Both the position numbers and the translations under genes were made by a program. The notes under the pieces were generated by a model. It was not told the origin of the DNA. It ran no database searches and saw nothing but the letters and a program-made list of their open reading frames with translations. 64,000 nucleotides of DNA from Candidatus Nitrospira nitrificans (lineage in GTDB: Bacteria; Nitrospirota; Nitrospiria; Nitrospirales; Nitrospiraceae), in assembly GCF_001458775.1 (NCBI RefSeq), contig NZ_CZPZ01000031.1, forward strand, positions 1 to 64,000, written 5' to 3'. Each line of letters begins with the position of its first letter. Position 1 is the first letter of the stretch. Below are positions 41,818 through 51,345 of this stretch, one piece after another.

Positions 41818-42364
41818 TCTCAATTGGGAGTGGGAGAGGGAATTATTACAGAGCACTCTTATACTCAGTGCGCCCATATACTTGTGGGCTCAGCCTAGAG
41901 GCGCGCCTCTTGGCTATCACTCAATATGGGATTTGAATAAATGGCTACTTGTGGCTATTGCGATGCTTTGTACATGGCAGTGCCTTGAGGGTATTCGTCG
42001 ACTTCACGGGACTCGGTACTCTGAAACGGTGATTAACTATTTTGTCAATCTTCGTTTCTGTAGCCACCAATTAATTGGCACAATATTCGTCGCAATCCTG
42101 GAAGAAATCCTCTACAGAGGACTTATCAGCTCTTATGCATCTTCTTTACTATCCGTGATCGCTTTTTCTCTTGCCCACAAGGGCGCATGGGTGAGGTTGT
42201 TCTCCCTACTTTTTGCGATATGCATGGAACTGTCTTTGGCTTTATCTGCAAGCCTACTTCTATGCATCTTAATTCATATTGCAGTAAACACTACCACCTG
42301 GTTCTACGTTAGGACTATTCCGATAAAGATGACCGATGAAGGAACAATTGCAATTGCCCTGTAG
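41807..42364 (+). CDS. CPBP-family intramembrane metalloprotease
   Basis: Several hydrophobic helices (VAIAMLCTWQ, LIGTIFVAILEEILYRGL, VIAFSLAHKGAWV, LLLCILIHIAVNTT) carry the conserved EExxxR-type motif (LEEILYRG, glutamates near residue 95), a second motif FSLAHKG, and the histidine/asparagine of helix 4 (HIAVNTT). CPBP/Abi proteases act inside membranes, in peptide export, bacteriocin immunity or prenyl-protein processing. The ATG overlaps the end of QatD, with a GGGAG site rather far upstream, so it may be read as a fifth gene of the Qat operon or as first gene of the next block. At 185 residues it is on the short side. Confidence 0.75.
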   Translation: MKNSLNWEWERELLQSTLILSAPIYLWAQPRGAPLGYHSIWDLNKWLLVAIAMLCTWQCLEGIRRLHGTRYSETVINYFVNLRFCSHQLIGTIFVAILEEILYRGLISSYASSLLSVIAFSLAHKGAWVRLFSLLFAICMELSLALSASLLLCILIHIAVNTTTWFYVRTIPIKMTDEGTIAIAL

Positions 42365-42373
42365 GATATTCCC

Positions 42374-43468
42374 ATGTCTACCACAAAGAACGCTGTCCCT
42401 AAAATGATCCAGAACAATTGGGCAAAAACGGCAAAATGGGCCTCATGCTTGCGCACCGTTCCCCGCAATAAAGTCCGTAGATTTGAACAACGGATGCTAC
42501 ATGCTGGAGATGTTGTTGTTTGTCGGGTTGAAGTGGCTGCTTTCCCTCATTCAGCTATTGAAGATTCATCAGGACGTCTGCAATCGCTTTTTCCAGGAGA
42601 CATTCTAGTAACTACGGTCGCCAATAGAGAATCAACACGATGGAATGTTGGCAAAGTTCCAGAAGATGATGTTTACCGGCCTGGCCGCCAGTTAACCATA
42701 CTTAGCATTCAGGGAATAATAGGAGATTTAACTGAATGCGCCAGCGACACTCAAGAATTCGCAACTCACGTAACTGTTCTAGGGGTTGCGATCAGCGACA
42801 CTGCCGCGAATATGAATATCTCGAATTATGCAATTACACCTTTGCAATACGATAGGCCAACACAACTTCCTCTCACCATCCTAATAACAGGGTCGTCTGC
42901 TGAAGCCGGGAAGACAACTGCAGGAATCAACATAGTGCGATGTCTTATTCGTGAAGGGCACGACGTAATTGCTCTAAAAGCCACTGGTACAGCGTCGACA
43001 ATTGAGCGTCAAATCTATGCAGATGCTGGTGCATCTCATGTGATTGATCCTATTGATTTCGGATTAGCAACGACCTATTCTAACGAAGAACGGGGCTGCA
43101 TGAAAGGCAGGTTCTTAGGTTGCCTTTATCACATCGCTAATTTGAACTGCAGCTCGCTCGTAGTGGAGTGTGGAGGTGATCCCATTGGTGCTAATGTCCC
43201 TCTTTTTCTAACTGCACTTCGGGAATGTGGAGCACCTCAGTTCCATGTATCATCTGCATCAGACTGTCTTGCAGCCTTAGGATTAATAACTCTCTTTCAA
43301 ACAATCAACCTTCCAGTAAACATGTTCTGCGGCCGTTGTACGGACACTACGCTTCTAAAGAACAGAACAACCACCTTAACTGGCATATCATCATTGAACC
43401 TTGCCACAGGCGTTGATAATGACGCTCTTTATGCGATGATTAGAAAACTTACATCGACAATAAACTAG
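42374..43468 (+). CDS. DUF1611-like P-loop NTPase
   Basis: A ~180-residue N-terminal domain ends in PLTILITGSSAEAGKTTAGIN (P-loop GSSAEAGKTT near residue 178). It is followed by HDVIALKATGTASTIERQIY, a KxTGT motif as in DUF1611/MobB-like enzymes, and by DPIDFGLATTYS matching the 'D..D.G..STY' motif of that group, then LNCSSLVVECGGDPIGANVP. Such P-loop proteins act as kinases, ligases or cofactor-transfer enzymes. The AGGA site before the ATG is adequate. It sits between a protease gene and a 66-residue peptide gene, all on one strand, so it may modify that peptide. Confidence 0.65.
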   Translation: MSTTKNAVPKMIQNNWAKTAKWASCLRTVPRNKVRRFEQRMLHAGDVVVCRVEVAAFPHSAIEDSSGRLQSLFPGDILVTTVANRESTRWNVGKVPEDDVYRPGRQLTILSIQGIIGDLTECASDTQEFATHVTVLGVAISDTAANMNISNYAITPLQYDRPTQLPLTILITGSSAEAGKTTAGINIVRCLIREGHDVIALKATGTASTIERQIYADAGASHVIDPIDFGLATTYSNEERGCMKGRFLGCLYHIANLNCSSLVVECGGDPIGANVPLFLTALRECGAPQFHVSSASDCLAALGLITLFQTINLPVNMFCGRCTDTTLLKNRTTTLTGISSLNLATGVDNDALYAMIRKLTSTIN

Positions 43469-43481
43469 AGGAGTACTGATA

Positions 43482-43682
43482 ATGCTATTTGATTCACCAG
43501 CAATTAGGAAAAAACTAGGCACCGTTAAAGTGCTTAGAGCTATCAAAGTTGATGATACAAATTACCTGAATGTGGCACAGGCCTTGGGGCTGAATGTAAA
43601 ACGCAAAGGAGTTACTGCATCAACAATTTATATCGTGCAAAAAGCACCAGAAATTCAAAAAAAGAAAAAGGGCAAACCATAG
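43482..43682 (+). CDS. 66-residue basic peptide of unknown function
   Basis: GAGGAG seven bases upstream and a 13-base gap from the previous stop mark this small gene as part of the block. The product has an alpha/beta start (MLFDSPAIRKKLGTVKVLRA) and a lysine-rich tail (QKAPEIQKKKKGKP). It has no cysteine and no obvious leader-peptidase site, so it is not an ordinary lanthipeptide precursor, yet its size and neighbours (protease, P-loop enzyme) suggest a substrate peptide. Confidence 0.55.
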   Translation: MLFDSPAIRKKLGTVKVLRAIKVDDTNYLNVAQALGLNVKRKGVTASTIYIVQKAPEIQKKKKGKP

Positions 43683-43938
43683 CGCCCTATCAGTAGAAGA
43701 GATATGGTGTAATCTCCCCGGTCAAGGAGACGCTGACAAGGAAGTGACGTCTCCCATAAAACGACGACCCCTGAAAACTAGAGTAAGATGGCGGTTTCAG
43801 CGGTCCTCGACGAGAGTCCTAGTACATTTTCTGAATCCGCAAGTATCTAGGCATTGCACAACGGCTGACATAGTGCCATCCAAAGGGACAGTGATCAGGA
43901 AAGCATTGTCCAGAATTTGTTTCGATGTCTTGAAACAT

Positions 43939-45756
43939 TTAATTTGTTTTCCTTCGTGTAATCGGTTTATCGCCATCTCGCTTGGTTTCGTCTTTAGGCC
44001 TTTTCTCGGCGTTTGTCACCCAGGTTGGTTCCGGCTTAGCAAAAAACATTTCGCGCCGTCTAGTCTTGAATGCGTCAGGCTTAAAATATGAATTAGTCCA
44101 CTCGTCTGTCTCATCTAAAAATGCGCCAGTTGCTTTATGGCCTCGTACCTCAATCTCATTGGCCACATCGCGGAAGTAAAAATGCCGGAAGATTCGATCA
44201 AACTCAGTAAGATAAATGTCTGCTACCCTCTTGTCTCCTCGAATGATAAGCATATTCTCATCATTGGCCGTCAGTGAATTGTTCGAAAAATTTGCTGAGC
44301 CGGTGCAGACTAGGGGGTCGTCTGAAAGTGGATCAATGAGCAAGAACTTTGTATGAACATAAAAGATGTTTCCAGATTTGCGGTAGTGCTCTTCTTCCCA
44401 GAACCACTTGTCGAGGCTAAAGTTCTTGATTTTCTGCTTTTTGAACTTCTTGTTTGTGTATACCGTCGTTTGACCGAGATCTGCTCCATAGGAAATGATG
44501 ACATCCTTATCAGCCCGGAGGCGGGTTGCCATGTCCTTATTTGGTCGCTTCTCCATCAGAACGAACCGTAGGAACTCCCGGTCTTTCGCTAATGGCAATA
44601 TGAGCTTTTCATTTACACCGAAAGCCGCCGTAAACATGACTGACTGCTCAGCATCGAGAATTCTATTGGCATACCAATCGAGCATCGCTGCCCGCTGGCG
44701 AGGTGAAAACACAACAGTGATCGAATTATTAGCAGGTACTTCTTCAGGGTGTGGTGTAATCCTAGTGACGACAGACTTTGAAGTCGAAGTATCAGGATCT
44801 TTTGAAATCTCCTTCCAGTAATCGAAGTACGTTGTTGCCGTGGATGCGTCGCTGATTTTGTGCCCTACATTAGTCTGCCCCAGAAACCCAGAGGGTGTGA
44901 TATTAGTTGAGCCAGTCCAGACCGATATGGGCTTGTTGCCAGACAGTCGCACAATAAACTTGTTGTGCGGGATCTTTGGTACCGTTCGAGGGAACAACAC
45001 CTGTTTTTTGTGTGCCTTTCTCGGCAATTGTGCGGTTTGGATTGCTTTGTCGTTTGCAGAAGTCTTATGGTAGCTAATCTGCACATCAACACCGCGGTCA
45101 ACAGCAGCTTTGAATGCGTTGAGAATAGGCTTGTAAGTGAACTCGTATAAACAAGCACGTAACGCCTCGCCAGGCGGAGTCTCGTTAATGAATTGGAGGC
45201 AGGCTTCCGCTAGCGATCTTGAGAGCCATCGCGTGACCGGTTGTGTAAGATCATCCAGTTGCTGAGGGCTCGGTTTTATATCTCCGAATTCTTTAGCGAA
45301 ATGCTGACTGGCGATCGCTCCACGATTGAACCAAATACCGTGGCCATTCGAGTCATCTTCGGCTTCGGTTTTGACAGCGAATTCGATCATATCATTCGGT
45401 GGAGCTCCCATCGAGTCGATGGGGCCATACATCGGCATGATTCGCATTGTATAGTTGGTTGAGGGAGTTGCTGCATAATCGCTCCAGAGAAAGCTCTGTA
45501 CCGGATGTTTGTCGGTCCTAAAGACTGGAGGCTTACCGTTTACTAACTCCTTAGGATTGGGGACAATGGATTCAAATACCTTCTGAGACCGAAGGTATTT
45601 GCCCGCTTCATCGTCGGGACCCTTTCGAAAAAATGCGAACCCTCTTAGACCTCTTCGCCTGGCCTCATGACAATTGATCGCCATTAGGATTGTGCGTGTC
45701 CCGCTGATGATACGCGCCTCAAATTCTCCATTGTTCGACTTAGCGTAGATCCGCAT
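43939..45756 (-). CDS. PLD-superfamily nuclease-like protein
   Basis: The 605-residue protein has two phospholipase D half-sites. The second, VHTKFLLIDPLSDDPLVCTGSANFSNN, keeps the full HxKx4D motif and GSANF. The first, PHNKFIVRLSGNKPISVWTGSTNI, keeps HxK and the GS.N element but has Leu in place of Asp. An N-terminal region (about 1-200, YAKSNNGEFEARIISGTRTI) has no known domain. PLD proteins of this type hydrolyse DNA or lipids and often accompany defence systems. It is the only gene of its direction between two cassettes; its start is followed upstream by 270 bases of AT-rich sequence. Confidence 0.8.
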   Translation of the reverse strand: MRIYAKSNNGEFEARIISGTRTILMAINCHEARRRGLRGFAFFRKGPDDEAGKYLRSQKVFESIVPNPKELVNGKPPVFRTDKHPVQSFLWSDYAATPSTNYTMRIMPMYGPIDSMGAPPNDMIEFAVKTEAEDDSNGHGIWFNRGAIASQHFAKEFGDIKPSPQQLDDLTQPVTRWLSRSLAEACLQFINETPPGEALRACLYEFTYKPILNAFKAAVDRGVDVQISYHKTSANDKAIQTAQLPRKAHKKQVLFPRTVPKIPHNKFIVRLSGNKPISVWTGSTNITPSGFLGQTNVGHKISDASTATTYFDYWKEISKDPDTSTSKSVVTRITPHPEEVPANNSITVVFSPRQRAAMLDWYANRILDAEQSVMFTAAFGVNEKLILPLAKDREFLRFVLMEKRPNKDMATRLRADKDVIISYGADLGQTTVYTNKKFKKQKIKNFSLDKWFWEEEHYRKSGNIFYVHTKFLLIDPLSDDPLVCTGSANFSNNSLTANDENMLIIRGDKRVADIYLTEFDRIFRHFYFRDVANEIEVRGHKATGAFLDETDEWTNSYFKPDAFKTRRREMFFAKPEPTWVTNAEKRPKDETKRDGDKPITRRKTN

Positions 45757-46026
45757 GCTCCCTCCTTCACATTTCGTTCTCAGAATACAGTGAGCGTAAG
45801 CTGACTAGGTTATGCACGCGAGTAATGGGTGTGCTAGGGAAGGTCTGATTAATCGATATTTCCAACCCGAAGCCTTTCCCATCCTCTGTGTTTTCATGCT
45901 GACTAATCGCACTCGGGAATTAATCAGCCTTCTCTGGTGTGAGAAAGCGTTAGGCACCTACTAAATGTGGACAATTTATCAAAGCGTATGGGTATCGCCC
46001 CCCTTTTCTTTGTAGGGTCCAGGTGG

Positions 46027-47292
46027 TTATCCCACAAATAATCCGGAACCAACAAAATCCTCACCCTGAGGTGAGGCAGGAGGGCAGAAGTAGTAACCCC
46101 CAGTGACATTTGAGAGAATGCCCTTACCATATAGGGTGTCAGGGCCCGTATTGGGAACCGGAAAGTCTGGGTTTGTTTGCCACATCTGCACAGGCCACTC
46201 AAACTGTTTCCGCAGATCCCTCATGAAAGCGAGAAAGAGGAGGCCGCATTGAATCTTGCCTGTTTCATCCAGTCCGTGGAAAAAGGGGTAGCCACGACGC
46301 AAGAATCTTCGATCAAGATCGGATATGCCAAGAAGATCAAGGCCGGAACGCCGGGGTTGAACCTTGCGTATGTGTGATGCGAGTGAGCCGTCCCTTGCAT
46401 CTTTCGGATCCGGGTAGAGCGGGGTCATGCCCCCTGGTCCAGTACTCTTGCGTGACAATGGTTTCCCACTGCTTTTGCTACGACCAATCGCTGTTTCCTG
46501 CTCCTTCTCGCTCATTGTTTCCCAGATTGGGAGGTTTTCGCGAATCTTACGCCAGACAAGGTAAGAGCCGTTCACACACCAATCCGGTTCCCCATCTTCT
46601 GTGCGGACATAAACCAATCTGTCGAGTTCGCCACCATTCGCATTAGATATGTTGTCAATCCCATCGTCAAATTTAAGAAACTCTTTTTTATCCGGGCGCG
46701 AAAATCCTTGTTCAATGCGACGTACCTGTAGACGCTTGTCGACAAAACCGTGCGCAATTGAACGAGCTATAGCCGTATTTACATATGGATGATCACTAGC
46801 GACCAAGACTAACAAGTCAGCCATCTCATTTATTGGATCGTAGCTATCTCCAATAACTCGGGGCATGGGTTTTAACCAGCGGGGACGAAGCCCGTTCAAG
46901 CCGTATCTATCGTGACCTTCTGCCGTTTCGAACAGTTTGGATCCTAGCGCTATTGTGACCGTTACCCTATAGGTGGTAGGCACCTGTTGGAGAACAGGCA
47001 GGTTTGAAACCGAAGGTGGCTTTCTCATCTCGTGCTGTGCAAACCTATTCAGCCGTCTAAATACCTCCACAAGAGCTTCCCGACTATTTGCGGATACATC
47101 TGTGGCGACAACGGTAAGAAAGGCTTGTGGGTTGATGCGTCCTGCACGTTCTACTGCATATCTCTGTTGATCGATACCCTCTGCCTCTGGTGGCGAAACT
47201 GGCCATTGTGGATCCGTAATTCCCGATTGGAAAGGCCCGGTCAATAATGGAGAAGGTTTTCGAAGAATTACGGGTAAAGCCTTGTCGATCAT
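46027..47292 (-). CDS. DyP-type haem peroxidase
   Basis: The 421-residue protein has the DyP signature with the catalytic acidic motif FLKFDDGIDN (Asp near 210), the axial haem ligand His307 in SHIRKVQPRR, and the terminal FDDG/HxxRxxPR arrangement of DyP peroxidases. A late segment IQCGLLFLAFMRDLRKQFE fits the ferredoxin-like second domain. These enzymes oxidise dyes, lignin-like phenols or other organics with H2O2. GAGGACAGGG precedes the ATG at 47292. The gene follows the glycyl radical enzyme by nine bases, so they are co-transcribed. No signal peptide. Confidence 0.85.
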   Translation of the reverse strand: MIDKALPVILRKPSPLLTGPFQSGITDPQWPVSPPEAEGIDQQRYAVERAGRINPQAFLTVVATDVSANSREALVEVFRRLNRFAQHEMRKPPSVSNLPVLQQVPTTYRVTVTIALGSKLFETAEGHDRYGLNGLRPRWLKPMPRVIGDSYDPINEMADLLVLVASDHPYVNTAIARSIAHGFVDKRLQVRRIEQGFSRPDKKEFLKFDDGIDNISNANGGELDRLVYVRTEDGEPDWCVNGSYLVWRKIRENLPIWETMSEKEQETAIGRSKSSGKPLSRKSTGPGGMTPLYPDPKDARDGSLASHIRKVQPRRSGLDLLGISDLDRRFLRRGYPFFHGLDETGKIQCGLLFLAFMRDLRKQFEWPVQMWQTNPDFPVPNTGPDTLYGKGILSNVTGGYYFCPPASPQGEDFVGSGLFVG

Positions 47293-47301
47293 CCCTGTCC
47301 T

Positions 47302-49851
47302 CTAGGTTGTGAATAATGGGCGTCGGCGATGCTGGGATTGGTGTGCTGGGAAGAGAGCCACAAAGAATTCTGTCCAGCCTCCCATCCGAACCCGGAGAAG
47401 ATTGAAGTCTTCTGGATTCTTCTGTGCAGCTGCGAATGTCTTGGGATCACCAACGGTAAAAGTTGCTATAGAGCCTCCACGTCCTTTTGCGAAACGCTCA
47501 ATAGCTTCTGTAAGAGCACTAACGGGAAAGTTTTCTGAAATATTGTAGTCGACGGGAGCACCGTCGCCGAGTCTGTTCATTACTGAATGAGCATAGCTGA
47601 GAAAACTGCTCTTTAACGATCCTACCCGAGCATGAATCGGGTTGGAGTCAAATTCAGCCTCTCTATCAGTGTGAACAGGCGCTGGCGAGAGATCTGAAGC
47701 TAGTGCTTCTCGGGCGTGACGACCATCCGCTGATGCTCCGGCGAACAAACCAGCGAGGACATATTGCTCGAACGTGCCAACACCTGGAGTTAAAAGAATG
47801 TTGAAACTCTTGCCATATCTTCTGCGCAATTGCTGCAGTCGCTCTTGATGCAGGGGGTGGCCCCAAGCCTCCCAGACACAATCACAAAATGTCTCCAGCA
47901 ATGCCCAGGCTATTTTGTCCACATCTTGTGAGCCAAACCCAAATTTAGAGAGTGCTGAACATTGCTGACGTATGTGCGCAATGCGGTGCGGACTTACATG
48001 CTGCCCAAAAGCTGGATGTCTCTTGTCCTCCTCACCAATGAGCGATTTTCCCCAATCAGTGGATAGGCATGTAACTAACTCATTTAAAGCAACCGATTGC
48101 TCCTCAAATACTAGCCGTTGTATTGCATAGAGCGAATCAGTAGCAGTGCTAATCCCTGTCATCAAAGGCGAAAAAATCCTATAGTTGGCTCCACCGGCCA
48201 CCAAATCTCGTCCTCTTTCTATACACCCCGCAATTAGGCCGGAAAGGAGTGGTGATGGTGCGATACCTTCCTTATTGCCGTATGACGAAAGTACGCTATG
48301 GATATAGCGATGGCAGCCCAGCAGGATATGCTCTCTAAGTATTTGCCATAGATCATTCCACGAAGTAATGCTTGAGGCTGGAGTCGTCCTCCATGACCAC
48401 TTCTCGCCGCGAAGGTTGAGCGTCCCCGATCCACTCAGGTTGGCACCTTGATTCAATGTATATTCAAGACAAGCGAGCGCCGGCACGAAACCAAAACTAA
48501 ACTCTGTTTCACCAGCAAACATCGTTTCATAACAACCATCACATGCATAGTTCCGGGCAGTCCTAAGTGGAACAGGAAACCCAGAATGTTTGCTAAGGGC
48601 GGGAACAATACGATCATCATTAAGTAAGACAGGACTTGCTCCCCCGCTCAGTATCGCTTTTGCAGCCATCTTCAGGATGGCTCGAGGTGTTTTGGCATGA
48701 ACTCGTAAGTCTAGCGTAGGACTATTCAGTGGAAGTCGACGGGCCGACTCAAGGCAGAGTTCAGTGACCACATTGCACGCATCAGACGGTTTGAGTTCGT
48801 CGTTTGGTAGCACGCCTCCGATGGTGATTTGCTGCATCCACTGGTTTAGTAGGCCACCCTGATCATAGTTCGATGCTCCAACAAATCCGGTGAGCACTCC
48901 GTCTGTTGGGGTAAATCTATTTTCTGCATGCCGATAATTCAGTAGTGCCCGTTCATCGAGCTTTATCCAAAAGGCATCAACAAGTTCTTGTGCTGACTCT
49001 CTGGTCAATCGCCCTGCCTTCAGATCTCGTTGATAATAAGGGTAAAGAATTTGATCCAAACGTCCCAGTGGAACGATTTCGACTGTCCAGTGGAGTGCAC
49101 AGTGAACGATATAGATGGACTGCAAAGACTCTACAAAAGTCTCAGCCTTGTGTTCGGGTACTCTGCGGAGGCGAAGCGCAACTTGTGTCAAGTTGGTTCT
49201 TCGAGCATCATCGTCAGGTAACGTTCTTATGGCATCTTCCACTCGATCTGCACACCGGTTGGAGTAATAGATGACTGCTTCCATGGATTCGATAACTGAG
49301 GTATAGAAGTTTCGGGTATCTGCTCTTGCTTTGCTATGCCGTCTTCGACAGTCATCAATAATCGCGCGAATACCTCGCTGCACTACACGGCTATGGTCAG
49401 GAACTATATGACCCATGGGAGAACGCTCGCTGAGGTAGCCCAACATTCCTCTTAACTCTTCATCCTTCGTGAGATAACCGATGAATTCTTTTCCTTGCCC
49501 AACTGAAAAAGGCGGCAGCGTGCCTGCGATCAACTCGTCTGGCTCGATCTGACATGTTCCATTGGTGGCAGCGACAACCGGATCTGTAACGATCTCCAGC
49601 ATCCTTCGCACAGCTCGCGCCTTTTGAATAGAAACGGGTAGGCGCTCCAGTGCTACCCGTTGTGCCTTGGAGATATCGCGTCTACCACGAAATAGATGCC
49701 CTACCTGCTCCTCACGGAGCCAAAGAGGCTTATGTTTCCACCTCTCAAAAACTCGTTCAAGTAAGCGGCAGATACGAGGTGACGGCAAATCAGGATGCCC
49801 AGGGGAAAGCGATTGTAAGTAACGCCAGTATTCAACATCATTGTGAATCAT
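47302..49851 (-). CDS. Glycyl radical enzyme (PFL-like dehydratase/lyase family)
   Basis: Over ~850 residues the protein follows the PFL_N plus Gly_radical layout. The catalytic cysteine is Cys445 in ACDGCYETM (numbered from the GTG at 49866), with the base Glu447, the C-x-E motif of dehydratase-type members. The radical-bearing glycine is predicted as Gly830 in LLRVRMGGWTEFFVALFP, the C-terminal motif. The ATG at 49851 follows a GGTGAG site at nine bases; GTG 49866 is an alternative start. No activating radical SAM enzyme lies beside it. Such enzymes are oxygen-sensitive and work in anaerobic carbon metabolism; the substrate is unknown, and the partner genes (DyP peroxidase, HAD/VOC protein) are unusual. 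Confidence 0.85.
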   Translation of the reverse strand: MIHNDVEYWRYLQSLSPGHPDLPSPRICRLLERVFERWKHKPLWLREEQVGHLFRGRRDISKAQRVALERLPVSIQKARAVRRMLEIVTDPVVAATNGTCQIEPDELIAGTLPPFSVGQGKEFIGYLTKDEELRGMLGYLSERSPMGHIVPDHSRVVQRGIRAIIDDCRRRHSKARADTRNFYTSVIESMEAVIYYSNRCADRVEDAIRTLPDDDARRTNLTQVALRLRRVPEHKAETFVESLQSIYIVHCALHWTVEIVPLGRLDQILYPYYQRDLKAGRLTRESAQELVDAFWIKLDERALLNYRHAENRFTPTDGVLTGFVGASNYDQGGLLNQWMQQITIGGVLPNDELKPSDACNVVTELCLESARRLPLNSPTLDLRVHAKTPRAILKMAAKAILSGGASPVLLNDDRIVPALSKHSGFPVPLRTARNYACDGCYETMFAGETEFSFGFVPALACLEYTLNQGANLSGSGTLNLRGEKWSWRTTPASSITSWNDLWQILREHILLGCHRYIHSVLSSYGNKEGIAPSPLLSGLIAGCIERGRDLVAGGANYRIFSPLMTGISTATDSLYAIQRLVFEEQSVALNELVTCLSTDWGKSLIGEEDKRHPAFGQHVSPHRIAHIRQQCSALSKFGFGSQDVDKIAWALLETFCDCVWEAWGHPLHQERLQQLRRRYGKSFNILLTPGVGTFEQYVLAGLFAGASADGRHAREALASDLSPAPVHTDREAEFDSNPIHARVGSLKSSFLSYAHSVMNRLGDGAPVDYNISENFPVSALTEAIERFAKGRGGSIATFTVGDPKTFAAAQKNPEDFNLLRVRMGGWTEFFVALFPAHQSQHRRRPLFTT

Positions 49852-49894
49852 TGTGATTTTGCTCACCCTTCAAGATTTACTTCAATCCTCGCGC

Positions 49895-51124
49895 CTAAGG
49901 TGCATCTACTGTCAGTGGAAACGTGAGGGATATCAAATTGCCATCCGGGTCTTTGAACAGCGTTTTGCAACTCGATTCGGCTCCTGTCGTTGTCGAAAGA
50001 AATTCTAGCCCACGCGAAGACAGAATGTCCGATACCTCTCCAATAGGTTTCGTGACGGTCAGCTCCAAGCAAGGAGTACTCAGTACCCCGGCCGATGTCA
50101 GAGCGGGAAGCCTTGCTCGCTGCAATCTGATAACAAATCCTTCTTCAGCGTCTATCTCCGCCCAATCATCTGCGCTCCTGGACTTCAGGGATAAGCCAAA
50201 AGTCGAAGTGTAGAAGGCAATCGATCGAGTTATGTCTCTTACTTGAATCGAGGCATGTCCTCCCGAAATCAGTCTTTCAGATGTGGACTTCAGATTGGGA
50301 ATATTGCTGGATTGCCCAATTTGTGGATTGTCTCGTAGTAATGGCTCACCCGATTCTATCTTTGTGACGGGGTAATCCATTGGAAAAATTTCGAGTTTAG
50401 AAAAATCCTGGTGGTTGGAATTAATCACGAAAAAGCGTTTATCGGGATGATCAATCTTGCATGCGCGCATCGCCGAAATCGCTAGCGCAATATTGCTTGG
50501 GTCGTCATCGGACATGCCGAACCGATGGGGAGGTTGCTTCCCATACTTTTGAAGACTACGGTTGACCGCGTCACGGATGGCTAGCTTCTTGACTGATGGT
50601 ACGGTCATAGCAGGGTCCTTGACTCCAAGCGTTTCACGTACAGTGGGGTGCGTAACCGTATAGATACCCAATATAGGTGGCAATTTAGGAAGTAGACCTT
50701 TTTCAACGAGCAACCGCATACCATACTCAATTGTCTCTGGTGCATGACCTCTGGCTGTGACCAGGGCAATCGGGCGTGTTTCACTAGCAGCGTGTACCAG
50801 TAGGGGCCAGGATGGGCCCTGCCACGAGTGTGCACCTTCAACCATGACACGGAGATCTCGAATAAAGGGTTGCTCGTCAATGGCAACGCCGTCACAATCA
50901 CGAAAATCCCGAAATGTAGCATCTCGGATGGACCAGGCTTGCCATTTACCTGGAAGCCCTAGCGCGCGCTGAATAGTGGCAAATTCACCAGAAGTAATCG
51001 ATTGTTCAATCTGAGTCTCGGCATTCCACAGATAGAGGCGAGTTGGGAGAAACAATAGATTGTCGTCGATGTCAAACAGATAGTTACTAACACTTCCATC
51101 TTTCTCCATCATGTCGAGCGCCAT
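49895..51124 (-). CDS. HAD-like phosphatase domain fused to VOC/glyoxalase domain
   Basis: The N-terminal ~250 residues carry a HAD-type motif FDIDDNLLFLPT (DxD at the start), RPIALVTARGHAP (motif II Thr) and MSDDDPSNIALA (motif IV). The C-terminal ~130 residues form a VOC domain (GGHASIQVRDITRSIAFYTS, LFKDPDGNLISL), with the beta-alpha-beta-beta-beta pattern of glyoxalase or bleomycin-resistance proteins. I give ATG 51124, but ATGs at 51112 and 51178 are also possible; GGGAGA is very close to 51124. It is the first gene of the leftward operon. The linker includes SERLISGGH. Role unknown; probably sugar-phosphate or small-molecule modification. Confidence 0.7.
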   Translation of the reverse strand: MALDMMEKDGSVSNYLFDIDDNLLFLPTRLYLWNAETQIEQSITSGEFATIQRALGLPGKWQAWSIRDATFRDFRDCDGVAIDEQPFIRDLRVMVEGAHSWQGPSWPLLVHAASETRPIALVTARGHAPETIEYGMRLLVEKGLLPKLPPILGIYTVTHPTVRETLGVKDPAMTVPSVKKLAIRDAVNRSLQKYGKQPPHRFGMSDDDPSNIALAISAMRACKIDHPDKRFFVINSNHQDFSKLEIFPMDYPVTKIESGEPLLRDNPQIGQSSNIPNLKSTSERLISGGHASIQVRDITRSIAFYTSTFGLSLKSRSADDWAEIDAEEGFVIRLQRARLPALTSAGVLSTPCLELTVTKPIGEVSDILSSRGLEFLSTTTGAESSCKTLFKDPDGNLISLTFPLTVDAP

Positions 51125-51345
51125 TCTCCCTTTGCTATCAATCCTAAACGGATTGCCGTAGCATGTCAGGCACGACATTCCGCTCACCCCAAGAACCGCT
51201 ACAGCACGATGTCGGGAGCGTGACAATAGCACTTGCATTGAATGCGCGCGATCCCAACTTTGGGATAAGGCTTTAAAGACCTGGTAGTAATAATCCGTAT
51301 GGCTCTATCATAGAGCAGAGGCATAAGGCCCTGGATCGTATTAGT

